Position numbers and translations under genes: made by a program
Assembly: GCF_040802235.1 (NCBI RefSeq)
Contig: NC_133158.1
Coordinates: 35,964,001-36,028,000, forward strand
Source of the DNA: Manis javanica
Lineage: Eukaryota; Chordata; Mammalia; Pholidota; Manidae
Reading direction: 5' to 3'
DNA length: 64,000 bases
Shown here: piece by piece, positions 1-10,899 of the stretch
Position numbering within the stretch: position 1 is the stretch's first letter
Layout: each line of letters opens with the position of its first letter
The notes under the pieces: generated by a model
Database searches by the model: none
What the model was told of the DNA's origin: nothing
What the model saw: the letters and a program-made list of their open reading frames with translations, nothing else

Positions 1-237
1 GGATAGAGAAGGAAAAGGAGAATGGAGTCCTCAACTAGAAAACAATATATGCATATTCTTATATTAGCCCAACTCACTGTGTGACCTTAGGCTTTATTTG
101 GCAGGCTGGGGGTGGAGGCAGATGAGATGACCTCTGTGAAAAGGTCAAGGCAGGCCGTGGACCCTGCCTGGGGATGGGGCCATAGCTACAGGGCACAAGG
201 CAACAGGTGGGAGCCAAACCCCAGCTGTTCCCTGCAG

Positions 238-375
238 GGGGAGCTGCAGTCGAAGGTGGAAGAGGAGCAGCTGAGGCTGGAGCTGCAGATGGTGGAAACC
301 GAGAGGGTGCGGCTGTCCCTGCTGGAGGAGAAGCTGGTGGACGTGCTGCAGCTCCTCCAGAGGCTCCAGGACCTG
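238..375 (+). CDS. EFCC1: EFCC1 internal coding exon (coiled coil)
   Basis: The exon is bounded by a canonical acceptor (ccctgcag before 238) and a donor (gtaggc at 376). It is 138 nt long, in phase 0, and encodes 46 residues starting [17 protein letters not shown] and ending LLQRLQDL. The heptad-like Leu/Val spacing and dense Glu/Lys/Arg indicate a coiled coil. I recognise it as the C-terminal coiled-coil part of EFCC1 (formerly CCDC48), an EF-hand and coiled-coil domain protein of poorly known function; the human sequence, from memory, is nearly identical here. It splices in frame to the exon at 1885. The upstream exons, including the EF-hand region, lie left of the window. Synteny with GP9 and RAB43 supports the call. 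Confidence 0.9.
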
Positions 376-540
376 GTAGGCCCAGTGGCACCCAGGGCGG
401 GGGGAGGGGTTTCTCGGAGGGGGACCCTGCCTGTGTCGGTACCCGGCTCTAAGCCTTCCCACCATGGGTAAGTGCTATCTCCACTTTCCAGATGCAGAGA
501 TGGAGGCCCAGGGAAGCTAATCAGAAGGAAGGGAAGGCTC

Positions 541-1160
541 TCTAATTCATTTTATAAAGCTAACATAACTTTGATCTCAAAGCCAGAGGAAGCTAAATAC
601 AAGAAAGGAAAATTATAAGCTAACGTCACATTTAAACATGGGTGCAAACATATTAAATAAGATATTAGCAAACCAAATCCAGCAGTGTTTAAAGAAATGT
701 AACATGAGCAAGCTGGATTTATCCTAGGAATTCAAGATGATTCTAGATCAAAAAATCTTATTAACATAATATACCACATAGCAGATTTAAGGAGAAAAAC
801 CCTATATTCACCTCAAAAGAGGCATAAAAGTCAGTCACTGTCACCTTGTTTTAAAACCCCTCAGCAAACCAAGAATAGTAAAGACCTTCCTTTTCCAGAT
901 TAGGAAAAGGAAGCTAACTACCTCTCACAAACCCCACACTTACTGGTAAAATGTTAGAATCTTTCTACAATCAGAATTAAGACAATCATGCCTTTCATCA
1001 CTGCTTGTATGCCAACTAGAGGTTCTAGCCAATGCAGTAAGACAAGAAAATGGATAAAGATAAGAAACAAAGCTATCGGTAATTATATATCATACTCATC
1101 TACACAGAATACCCAAGAGAATCCAGAAGCAAATTATTGTAATTCCTTGGCAACATGGCT
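541..1160 (+). repeat. Old LINE-1 ORF2 fragment in EFCC1 intron
   Basis: The stretch follows the L1 ORF2 reverse-transcriptase region: a run reading roughly LANQIQQC near 665-690, then the segment usually followed by the FADD and later motifs. It is full of stops and small indels, so it is an ancient fragment in sense orientation. The ends are approximate. Confidence 0.75.
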
Positions 1161-1244
1161 GATAAAAAAGCAGAACACAGAAATCAATTGTGTTCCTAAA
1201 TAGCACTGGAAAATCATTTTTAAAAAAATGTTTTTAAGAAACAG

Positions 1245-1330
1245 TTAACTTAGTCAGGATTGCACAGTCACTGAAACGTGGAAGTAGAATTTGAACTCAG
1301 GTCACCCAGGGTTTGAAGTAGGCTCTTACC
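1245..1330 (-). repeat. MIR fragment
   Basis: It resembles the complement of the MIR core: a diverged version of 'ggtcacacag…gaatttgaactcaggtc' around 1258-1310. It is short and diverged. Confidence 0.5.
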
Positions 1331-1410
1331 TCAGGCTGTCTAGGATACAGAGCTATCAAGACCCCAGCCTAGGAGGATGGCTGAATGGCAGCCCAGTGCC
1401 AGCAAGCAGT

Positions 1411-1590
1411 GAAAGCAGTGGTTCCCAGCACAGCTCTGGGCCATGCAACCTGGGGGTAAACACCTCCTAGTTGGGTGGCTTTGGGCAAATTTCTCATTCT
1501 TTCTTAACACTGCTTTTTCTCACTGGTTAAAATTAACATAACAGGTTATTGCAAGGATTAAATGAGCCAATGCATAAAAATGCTCTCTTA
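1411..1590 (+). repeat. MIR SINE fossil
   Basis: The order of landmarks matches MIR: 'agcagtggttc', a 'ggctttgggcaaatttctc' core, then 'ggttattgcaaggattaaatg' and the 'aatgcataaaaatgctc' tail. This is an ancient tRNA-derived SINE common to mammals. Confidence 0.75.
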
Positions 1591-1884
1591 GTCATGATTA
1601 TTTCCCAAGTTCTCGCTTTGGCATGTAGATGGCAATCCATAAATACCTGATCTCTGAAGGAATGGATCCTGCACAGTGCTCCATTTACCCACCAAGAGTC
1701 TCTGAGAAGCCCATTGGGCAGCGTGGCCAGCCTTGGGGTAGGGGGCCAGGAAGGGATGATGGGGGAGGGCAACTCTATCTGCCCCCAGGGAGCCATACCG
1801 AAGCGCAGAGCCACCCAGTCCCACCTGCTCGGTGTGGCACGGCTGCCACAGTGCGGTGCAGCCCTGTCTCCATTTCTTTTTAAG

Positions 1885-1954
1885 AACATATCTAAAAGAG
1901 CCCTGGGGAAGATTTTGCTGAGCACGCTGAACGTTTGCAGGGACCCTGCACATG
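1885..1954 (+). CDS. EFCC1: EFCC1 penultimate coding exon
   Basis: The acceptor is a polypyrimidine tract ending ttctttttaag at 1884 and the donor is gtaaga at 1955. The 70-nt exon enters in phase 0 and leaves in phase 1. It encodes NISKRALGKILLSTLNVCRD followed by PAH plus a split Glu codon. Joined to the preceding exon it reads …LQRLQDL-NISKRALGK…, which matches my memory of human EFCC1. The segment is the end of the coiled coil and the start of the C-terminal tail. Confidence 0.9.
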
Positions 1955-2204
1955 GTAAGAGGGCTCCCCCATCTTTGGGAGCCTGAACACGGCTGGAGGG
2001 TGTCCTGACCTGGCACTCTCTATCCTAAGTGTCTATCTGCCAAACGCCACTGTTACTCCTGCCCTGACCACCTGCTAAGGGTATAGGCAGGAGCAGGCTG
2101 CAGAAAGTCAGAAACGCTGTTCAACAAGAGCAGGGGAGCAGACACCAACCAGAAGCCAGTCTGGGCGAACCCCGGGGGCTGGGTGGGCTCCCTGTCATCG
2201 GTTC

Positions 2205-2400
2205 AGTCACAGGGCTGACCACAGGCCAGGCTCTGGAGAGGCGCCTCGAGTGTGTTTAACCCCTCGAGTCCTTACAGCAGCCTGTTGAAGAAAGCGCTGC
2301 TATACCCACTCCACAGCTTCAGAGACTGAGGCACAGAGAGGTCAGCTGCCAGCTGCACCTGTGGCCTTGGGTCTCTCCCTTAAGCACTACACAGCATTGC
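2205..2400 (-). repeat. MIR/MIR3-like fragment
   Basis: It contains 'gagactgaggcacagagagg', the complement of the classic MIR 'cctctctgtgcctcag' block, flanked by diverged sequence. It lies in the last EFCC1 intron. Confidence 0.5.
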
Positions 2401-2756
2401 TCCTCTTGTTTGGACAAAATTCAGAGCAGCAGGATTTCATGCATGCCCAGTGAAATCAAGCTGAGCCAGGCCTAGCTGCTGCCTGAAAGGGCCTCACGGG
2501 CTGTTGGGGTAACCAGCTGGTGAGGAGGCTCTGCTCATGGGCCTCACCAGGCACGCTGGGCAGGCACCAGGTATGTCCAGTTCCCAGAACGGACCCTGGC
2601 ATCAAGGAGGGGGTCAGAGGTTATGCACTAGAAGCCCCCTTCCCTGAGGGACAAGATGGGGAAGGAGCTGGGCAGGGCTGGGGTGGGCACCAGGGAGGCG
2701 GGAGAGTGGCTCTGTGGGGCAGTGAGCACACTGACCCACCCACCCTTTCCTTCCAG

Positions 2757-2890
2757 AGGGGGGATCTGGGCCTGCGGCTACCCTGGATGCCCTGCACCAA
2801 GCTTTGGCCTGCTGTGAGCTCTTGCGGAGACAGCCCTCCACACCAGCGGCCCCAGCTCCAGTGCTCACCAACTCCCTCCTCACCTGCTGA
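2757..2890 (+). CDS. EFCC1: EFCC1 terminal coding exon
   Basis: The acceptor ends ttccttccag at 2756. The first two bases complete a Glu codon begun at 1954. The frame then reads [20 protein letters not shown], continues through LLRRQPS and a Pro/Ala-rich run, ends …LTNSLLTC and stops at TGA 2888-2890. Together the three exons give the last 114 residues of the protein. The tail has a short amphipathic helix ([14 protein letters not shown]) followed by a disordered Pro/Ala segment. It agrees with the C-terminus I remember for human EFCC1. Confidence 0.9.
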
Positions 2891-4640
2891 GGTCGCTGGC
2901 CCAGCCTCTGGGCACTGCCACACCAGCCTCCAGATCGGCCTGGCTACTATCACATCCTCGGAACCTGGAGGCCTGGGCTCCTTCTGACACTAGGCCCAAC
3001 CCCAGAGCCTCCCAATACAGAGCCTGGCAGCCATCCCTTCCTTGGGTTCCTCCGATTCTCCCACAGCCCCTGTATCCTGCTACCAGAGACCACATTCCAG
3101 CCCTGGGGGTGCTGGATCAGCCTGTACCTGCTGCAGCCTCCCCTGCCCTCGGAGCAGAGGTGCCCACTCTCCCACCCAGCCCAGGACCCCTTCCCTGGGC
3201 TCCCAGGCTCTCCTCCCCCACAATACTGTACCCTTCCTCCCCCCAGTGTGCCTGCTGCAGGGACACTGGGCCCGACCTCCAGGCCACAGCTGGTGTGGTG
3301 CGAAGACAGAGCAGGGCTGGGGGAACTTCACAGGGGGAGTGAGTATCACCACAGGCTTCCTGGTGGGGCCTGGCCTTGAACTAGCTCTAGAAGAGAGACA
3401 GGATTTACATGGGTAGAAAGAAGAGGGAAGGGCATTCAGGTGAGGTAAGGACAAGAGCTAAAGTGTGGTGCCAGCAAGGGGCCCCTTTCATACAGTACCC
3501 GGACCCCCTCTTTCCTGAGCATACAGTAGGTATGGGGGCTCATGAGGGTCACGGGAAGGAGTAAGACAAGAGGCCTGGTCTCACCTACCGTAAGATCTTG
3601 TTGAAAAGAAAGATACGTTGGCAAAATAGTTCAATGTGAGTGAAATCAATGCTAAATGGAGGTAAAATAGTGTTATGAGAGCCCAGCCACCACAGCGGGA
3701 ACAGCAGGGGTGAGGGCAGATGCCTGGAGGAAGCTAGGGCAGGTGAGGGCCTCCAGGGCGGACAAGGATCCGGGACATGGTCCCACTGGCAGTGGGGGGC
3801 CACTGGAGGACCCCAGGCCACTTCGTGGAGGGAGGCGGGCAGGGGGGGAGTGATGAAGAGGCGGCTGCAGGAAGGGGACCCGTGAGGGAGGGGGGATCGA
3901 GGGCTGCCCAGGGGGAGCCTGGGAGCAGCGGGTACCCTGCCTAGGGGGAGCCTGGGGCCCGAGGCAGTGCCTTACATCCAGTCTGGCTTCAGACACTCAG
4001 CAGCAGGACAGGTGAGGGAGGCTCCAGGGAGCCACTGCAGGCTTCTGAGGATAACACAAGCAAGGCCCAGTTTCCAGGTGGTTCCTCTGTAAATGGAACA
4101 AAATAGGCGGTTCATCCCACCCCTGGTCCTATCAGATGAGCCAGGCTTGTTTGAGCAGGTCCCCAGGACTCCTCAGGGGCCAGTGGGCAGAGCCGGGCAC
4201 CCAGGAGGCTGCTCTGAGCAGAGGGGGGTGCCCCCAGCTTGCCCCTCTCAGCCCAGCCTGAGCCCACCAGGCCCTGGTCCTCCAGCGCAGCTACTAATGA
4301 CTACGTAACCCAGATGAGCACCCCCAGGGCTCCCTGCCCAGCAAAAGAGGCCCACTGCTCTGCATCCTGATTCATGGGGGTGGCCACAGGAATCTACACC
4401 TGTGTTAAATTTATAGACCTGAAGGCTCCCTTCAAAAAATGTCAACTTCTCTGTATGTTCATTAAAAATATAAGAAGGACTGGAAGGAACATTCCTAAGG
4501 TGCCTCTAGACAGGCCACTTGGCATCTTCAGACAGCAGGCAGAGAGGGTTCTTCTGGATTACAGCTACACTGAGTTTTCCCTAATAAAAATCTCTTCCCA
4601 CTGCCTAATAAACGATGGCCCATCATCACAGCTGTGTACC
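2891..4640 (+). other. EFCC1 3' UTR and downstream GC-rich DNA
   Basis: No gene is visible here. The first part must be EFCC1 3' UTR. The first plausible sense-strand poly(A) signals are ATTAAA at 4461-4466 and two AATAAA at 4583-4588 and 4607-4612, so the UTR could run about 1.7 kb; none is proven. A short direct repeat of agggggagcctggg occurs near 3909 and 3941. Confidence 0.35.
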
Positions 4641-4649
4641 TCTCATCTC

Positions 4650-4760
4650 ACTGGAGGTAAGTTGCTGAAGTGAGTTAGACCGTAGAGGTGCCCAGAGAGG
4701 CTAGTGAGGTGAGCTGCCCAGCATCACACAGCCAGTCAGCATCCGAGCCTGGAGTGGGCC
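4650..4760 (-). repeat. MIR fragment
   Basis: It reads like a diverged MIR complement: 'gtgagctgcccagcatcaca', then 'cagccagtcagcatccgagc'. Confidence 0.5.
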
Positions 4761-4879
4761 TCTTTACTGCCAGCAGTCTCTGGTTAGGGAATGCTAGGCT
4801 TGCAAAAGGTTTGAGTCTGGATGAGTTATGGTACAGGCTAAACCGCCTTGATAAAGAGACCCCAAAATACTCTGGGTCA

Positions 4880-5180
4880 AACAAGATAGAACTTTATTTC
4901 TTTCCTGTAACAGTCCAGAGATGAGTGGTCCTGTTTGGAAAGCTGCTCTGCTCCATGTGGTCACCAGGAACCCAGGTCCCTTCCACTTTGTTGCTCTGCT
5001 ATTCTCCAGAGTGATGTCCTCCTTCACATGGTGGAAGCCAATTCACCAGCATTGCTCTGCCTTGCAACCCACAGGAAGGAGGGGAGAGGAAGGGGCCAGC
5101 CACTCTGGCACACATCTCCTCTACTCTCATGCCATTGGCCATACCAAGGTGCAAGGGAGGCTGGGAAATGTAGTCTAATA
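4880..5180 (+). repeat. Old interspersed repeat, family not named; related copy at 13400
   Basis: Landmarks in order are 'aacagtccagagatgagtgg', a 'cccaggtcccttcca…gttgctctgc' block, a 'cccattggcc'-like site and the ending 'gggaggctgggaaatgtagtc'. The same order and ending recur at 13400-13640, so both are copies of one ancient family. I recognise the consensus but cannot name it safely. Confidence 0.6.
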
Positions 5181-5194
5181 CTAATATGATTAAA

Positions 5195-7920
5195 AGAAAA
5201 AAGGCTTCCAGTTTCTAGTCCAGCATATAAGGAGCTTCGAAGTCACTACCCCATCTTAACAAGTAAAAACTGAACAAACTAGAAATTCAGCAACTCCTCT
5301 GGGATCCATCAGAAGTGAGGTCACAGGGCAACCAGATGCCCACAAAACTGGAGACACACAAAGGTGAATACAGAGAATCACAATTTACCAAAGCAGAAAA
5401 CCATATATTTAGGAATTAGTAGGAGAAGAGGAAAAACCTGAACTATAATCGATAAACTGCTGGAGGTTCAGTGTGGACAAATATGAGATTAAAACCTCCA
5501 CGGGGTCCCAGCCATGGGGTTCCACACCTTTGTGAGCTCTACCTTCTGAAGCTCTGCCAGATCCTCACAGTGAATACCAGAGAAAAGCTCCTTGATTCTT
5601 CTGGCAGCGGGAGAGGAAGTAACCACTCTGAAACAGGCCAGAGCATTCTGTTCTTAACCAGGCCTGTTAAAAGAAACTATTTCAACAGAGCCTAACTTTC
5701 TGGGGTTTGATCAGAAACTGTATTAATTTCAGATAGAGCAGACTTCAGAGCAAGGAAAATTATCAGGGACGAAGAGGGTCATTACATAGTGATAAACAGT
5801 CAGTCCTCCAAGAAGAGGTAAAAATCCTTCATGCATAACAACAGAGGGTCAAAATACATGAGGCAAAACCAACAGAACTACAAGGAGAAACAGATGAACC
5901 CACTATTCAATTTGGAGACATCAACACCCCTCTCACAGAAATGGGCAGATCCAGCAGTCAGAAAATGAGTAAACAGTTGAATTCAACAGCACCTCAACTG
6001 GATGTAAGTGACGTCTATAGACTACTTCATCCAGCAGTAGCAGGATACACATTTTTTTTAAAGTTCACATGGAACATTCACTAAGATATGCCACATTCTA
6101 GGTAATAAAACACACCTTAAAAAATTTCAAAGAAATTTCATACAAAGTGATTTTTCTCTATTGTTTTCCTGTTTTCAATGATTTCTGCCCAAGTTTTTAT
6201 TTCTTTCTTCTGCTTTCTTTGCACTTAATTTGCTTTTCTTTTTCTAGTTCCTAAGGTGTAAGCCTAGATAATTTTAGATTTCTTCTTGTCAAGTATATGC
6301 ATTCAGTGCTACAAATTTCCCTCTAACTACTGCATCCCACACATTTTGATTGTATTTTCATTTTCATTTAGTTAAAAGTATTTGTATATTTCTCTTGGGA
6401 TTGCTTGTTTGACTCATGTGTTATTTAGAAGTGTGTTATTTCTAGTAGAAATAAAAAGCATAAATAGGTGGAAGATGCCAGAATATGTGGAAATTAAATA
6501 ATACAGTTAATTATCTTAAAAAATAATTAATTATATAACCAAAAGCTGATTATTTGAAAAGATCAATAAAGTCAGTAAGCCTCTAGTCAGGCTAATCAAG
6601 AAAAAAAGAGAAAAGACACAAATTACTAGTATTAGAAATGAAAAAGGAGACAACACTACAGATCCCATATATATTAAAAGGATAATGAAGTAATAGTATG
6701 AACAATTCTAAGCCCACAAAACTGGTGACCCAGATGAAATGGACCAATTCCTTGAAAGATACAATCTGCCAAAGCTCACACAAGAAAAAATCTGAAGAGT
6801 CCTAAATCTATTAAAGAAACTACATTAATAATTAATAACCTTCCAATATAGAAAGTTCCAGATTCAGATGAGTTCACTGGTAAATTCTACCAAACATTTA
6901 AGGAAGACATTATGATGTTATTCTAATTCTCTATAATCTCTTCCAGAAGATAGGGGCAGGGGGAATACTTCCTAACTCATGCATATGAAAACATGTTCAA
7001 CATATGTCATTTGGGAGTTGCAAATTAAAACAGCAATGCAACAGCACTACCCACCCATTAGAACAGCCAAAATCCAAAGCACCAATGGCACCACATGCTG
7101 GTGAGGATGTGGAGCAACAGGACCTCTTACCCATTCCCGGCGGGAATGCAGAATGATACAACCACTTTGGAAGACAGTTTGGCAGTTTCTTAAGCTGACC
7201 ATATTCTTACCATACAATCCAGCAATCATGCTCCTTGAGCTCACATGAGTATGAGCTGAAAACTAATGTGCATACAAACACCTGCACCCAGATATTTATG
7301 GCAGCCTTACTCATAATTGCCAAACCTTGGAAGAAACTAAGATGTCTTTCAGAAACTTTGGTCCAGATAGATGATGTAATATTATTTAGCACTGAAAAAG
7401 AAATGAGCTGTCAAGTCATGGAGGAACCTTAAATGCATATTATTAAGTGAAAGAAGCCAATCTGAAAGGGCTACAAACTGTATTATTCCAACTATAGGGC
7501 ATTCTGGAAAAGGCAAACCTATGGAGACAATAAATCAATGGTTGCCAGGGGTTGAAGAGGAAGGGTGATAGGGCAGGGCCCAGAGGAATTTAGGGCAGTG
7601 AAACTACTCTGTGTGATACTGTGCTAATGGATCATAGATCAGAAAGATGGGGCACACTTTCACATCTGTCAAAACTCATAGAACATACAAGGCCTAGAGC
7701 AACCACTGATGCAAACTATGGGCTGTTGGGGGTGATGATGGTCAGTGCAGGTCCACCCACTGCAACAAATGCCCCATATTGGTTTAGGGTGTTGAGAGTG
7801 GGGAAGGCTGCACGTAGGTGTGGGGGGGGACCAGGGGTACAGAGAAGCTGTACTTTCTGCTCAATTTTGTGCTGAATCTGAAACTTGTCTAAAAAAATTA
7901 AGTCTATTTAAAAAGCAAAA
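5195..7920 (+). repeat. Rearranged old LINE-1 (L1M class)
   Basis: Successive pieces follow an old L1M element in sense orientation. They are 5' region sequence (5195-5700), the ORF2 endonuclease part (5730-6160; 'agcaaggaaaattatcaggg' at 5751), later ORF2 (6450-6960), the ORF2 end with the 'cactttggaagacagtttgg' block (7162), and a 3' UTR ending in 'tctaaaaaaattaagtctat' and an A-rich stretch near 7920. An oppositely oriented L1 piece interrupts it at 6165-6440. It has many stops and deletions. Confidence 0.8.
6165..6440 (-). repeat. LINE-1 ORF2 piece in opposite orientation
   Basis: It contains the antisense L1 landmark 'cattcagtgctacaaatttc' followed by 'cctctaactactgcatccca'. It lies inside a sense-oriented L1M element, so it is either a nested insertion or an inversion product. 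Confidence 0.65.
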
Positions 7921-8639
7921 AGGGGAGAAATGATACCGGGGGTGCCTCAGCCATCCTTGCAGAGTCGGACTCGTGTCAGTGCCTCCTGGCCCCTCAGCCT
8001 TGCTGGCTTGCAGCCTGGGCAGCATTTCTTCTGCCCAGCGGGGAGAGGCTGGGACCTCCTTGGTCCAGGCTTGGGTGTGACCTAAGCATTGGCCCTGGCT
8101 GGGCTGCTGCTTCCTGCCCGAGGCCTGCAGCCCCACACTGCTCAGGCCGAGATGTCCTAAGGGCAGCATGGATGTCCCTGGAGCAAGGCCTGGGGTTCCT
8201 CTCAACTCCACCCTCACCCCATGAGGGGCCCTGCCCACAGCCCTGAAGAGCAATACCAGAGGCAGGGTTGAGGCCCCAGGCCTGTCACCAGGACAAGCAG
8301 GCAGGGCCTTTGCTGAGCATCCAGGCCTGAGGTCACTGACAGGAAAGAGGGTTGGGTCAGAGGATACAGTTTCACAGAAAGATGGGGCACACTTTCACTG
8401 AGCTGAAGGCTGGGGTGATGTTTCCAGGGGAGGAAATGGTAGAGCCTGGGGGCTGCCATTATGCAAAACTTGGGGGTTCACTGGTCAGAAGCAGAGTAAG
8501 TGCACAATTCCCCAGAAACCCTCACCAAAAACAGGGCCTCCCCTGACATTTGGGCCTGAGTATCAGTCAGTCACAACCCTGACCCAGAAGTTTCCTGTCA
8601 CTTGAGGCTCCTGGGAGCTACCGTTAACTAATCCCTTGG
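7921..8639. other. No recognised feature
   Basis: This is moderately GC-rich intergenic sequence. The only structure seen is a 24-bp exact match between 7640-7663 (inside the L1 3' UTR) and 8375-8398. Confidence 0.4.
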
Positions 8640-8935
8640 TAGATTAATCCCTTGGTAGAAAACTAACAGAGTTTTCTTGCTAGAGGACTTGCAACAATTT
8701 GAATTTGAAATTTGCCTGTTTAAATGTCTACAGTCCTTCAAGAGGTGCTCTTCCTTCAAGAGGTAAAGCTGAATTCCCTTTCCTTGAATGAGCCAGGCTT
8801 AGCGACTCACTTCTAACAGAAGCTAAGGCTTGCCCAAGTTCCTGATCCACAGAAACTGTGAGATAACAAATGTTATTGTTTTAAGCTGCTAGTTTGGGGA
8901 TGATTTGTTATGTAGCAATAGATAACAAATGCATT
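8640..8935 (+). mobile_element. Probable MaLR/MLT-type LTR fossil (3' part)
   Basis: The end of the segment reads 'cacagaaactgtgagataac', then 'gttattgttttaagctgcta', then 'atttgttatgtagcaataga'. This is the usual 3' end order of MLT-like mammalian LTRs. It is a broken, ancient solo fragment, and the family name is tentative. A 16-bp tandem duplication lies at its left edge (8630-8660). Confidence 0.45.
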
Positions 8936-10899
8936 TCCTAGCTAAAAAAAAAAAAAATTATGCCTCATCAGAACATAGGGTAATTTGGGTGTGTTTGTGG
9001 TGGGTGTTTAGGTGTATTAGTAACCATCAGAGGCCTAACAGGCTGGAAGAAGGACAAGTATGAGCTGAAATTCAACAGCATTCGACCTGTTAAGTGCTAT
9101 GAAAGGACAAACCCACGCATGGAGCTGGCTGAAGGAGCTCTCAAGGACACAGATGGGTGTGAGTACATGCATACTTGCGCTGGCCTGATGGCTGCTGGGC
9201 TCTGCCTCCCACCATCCTAAAGCCGGCAGACATAACACATCCTGGTCAAGGGCACAGTGGGCAGCCAAGAGGTGGGGAGGGGATGGGAGTACATGTTAGC
9301 TGAGGCTCCAAGTCCCTGGTGCATGCTCCATGGTCCTCTTGGACTTCACTTACAAAGTCAAAGATATAATAAGTTCTTATGAATTTCATGACAGCAGCCA
9401 CAGAGCATTAAACCCCAAACACAGGGCCTTTCCGGGGGGAGTGGGGGGCTTGCACCTACAGCTCTTATCCATGAGCCGGCCATGGGTGGTGGGGAAGGCA
9501 GGGAGGGGGCTCCCCCCCATGTGGGGTGGGGCAATAGTCCTACCATGTTTCAGGAACAGTAGAATTGAATATTTGTGAATAACCTTCACGCCCATCACTC
9601 TTCTTTCGCCTTTTTTCTAGAAAGGCTTCTTTAGAATTGTTCAAATGGTCTTCAAATCATCAAAAATATTTTCTGGGAATTTCTAACTAACGTCCTTTCT
9701 TATCTTCTGGCAACAAAATCATTCTGTTGACCTGAAATTACCCCTTGCTCCCCCAAAACAGCCTGTAATTCAAGACCTCTGCCACTAGGTGGCGAACACA
9801 CTCACTGAACAGAGGAATGAATGCAACAGGGTTGGGCATGATCTCAAAGCAGGACGTGGATCTCAAAGCAGTGCCGGGTTGGATTCATTTGAATGTCCCC
9901 TCCTTCAATATTTGCCTATCATCCCACCACCTGTGCTATTATTGACTCCATATTTTTCTTATAACCAGTTCCCTTTTTAAATTTTTGGAAAATGTTTTAA
10001 GAAGGAAAGCTTATGTGCTCTAATTTGATTGGAAAGCAACCTCACCTTGCCATACAGAGACCATAACGTAACAGGTGCACAGAAAACACAACAACGTTGT
10101 GAACTTCTGCACAGATGCATTTGCTGAGTCTGAGGTGACAAGTAAGTGCCAAAGTCCCAATGTTCTGGGGTGCCAAGCTGGAGGAGGGGGACCTGTGCCA
10201 CGCTACAGTATGTGATCCTTCTAGTCACAAGAGAAAAATTCCTATAACGCCAGAGACAGATGAAAGGATGTCAGGCCCACCGTTTATGCCCTGACAGCAT
10301 GTGGGCAGGCCCCTGCCCATGGCTGGCTGACCTGTGCCAGGGTCTGGACAATGTGCTTTACCGGTAAAGAAACTAAGGCAGAAAGAGAGGCTGAGACTAT
10401 TGCCCAAGATCCCAAAGCGATTAAGGAACTCCACAACCTGGCCCCAAACGACTTTATTGATAGAGACTTCTCTTCGCAAACAAACAGCCAGCAGGGTTTC
10501 AGGGGCTCCAGCAGCTGGGGTGAGGGGTAACCCAGTTCCCCCTCTGCCTACACACAGGCTACAAACGCTAGATAATAGTTATTGCCTCTTAATCTCCTCT
10601 GCTTCCTGTGAGAAGCAAAGACTGTTTCCAGGGACAGTGAAGGATCCTGGGCCCCCAAATAAAGGTTTTCTAAATAGCTTCCCTTGTAATACAATTACCA
10701 GACTAAGGCTGGCTCCTTCAGGTCAGAGGATGGGCAAGGAGTAACTCGGTCCCTGTATTTCTCACAACTCATGTCATATGCCTGTGTACCTCCTGGAATC
10801 ACCTAAGGGATTTGATGACTTTCAGTTCCTCCTTTGCTCTGTGAACAACATGCATTACACTTCCCCTGTGGGTGCCCAGGGTCCCTGAGGAGCTGCTGG
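8936..10899. other. Intergenic, no gene recognised
   Basis: It holds a 13-base poly-A at about 8945 and a MIR-like stretch around 10360-10440 ('aaagaaactaaggcagaaag'). Open frames here lack codon bias or family resemblance. Confidence 0.35.
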
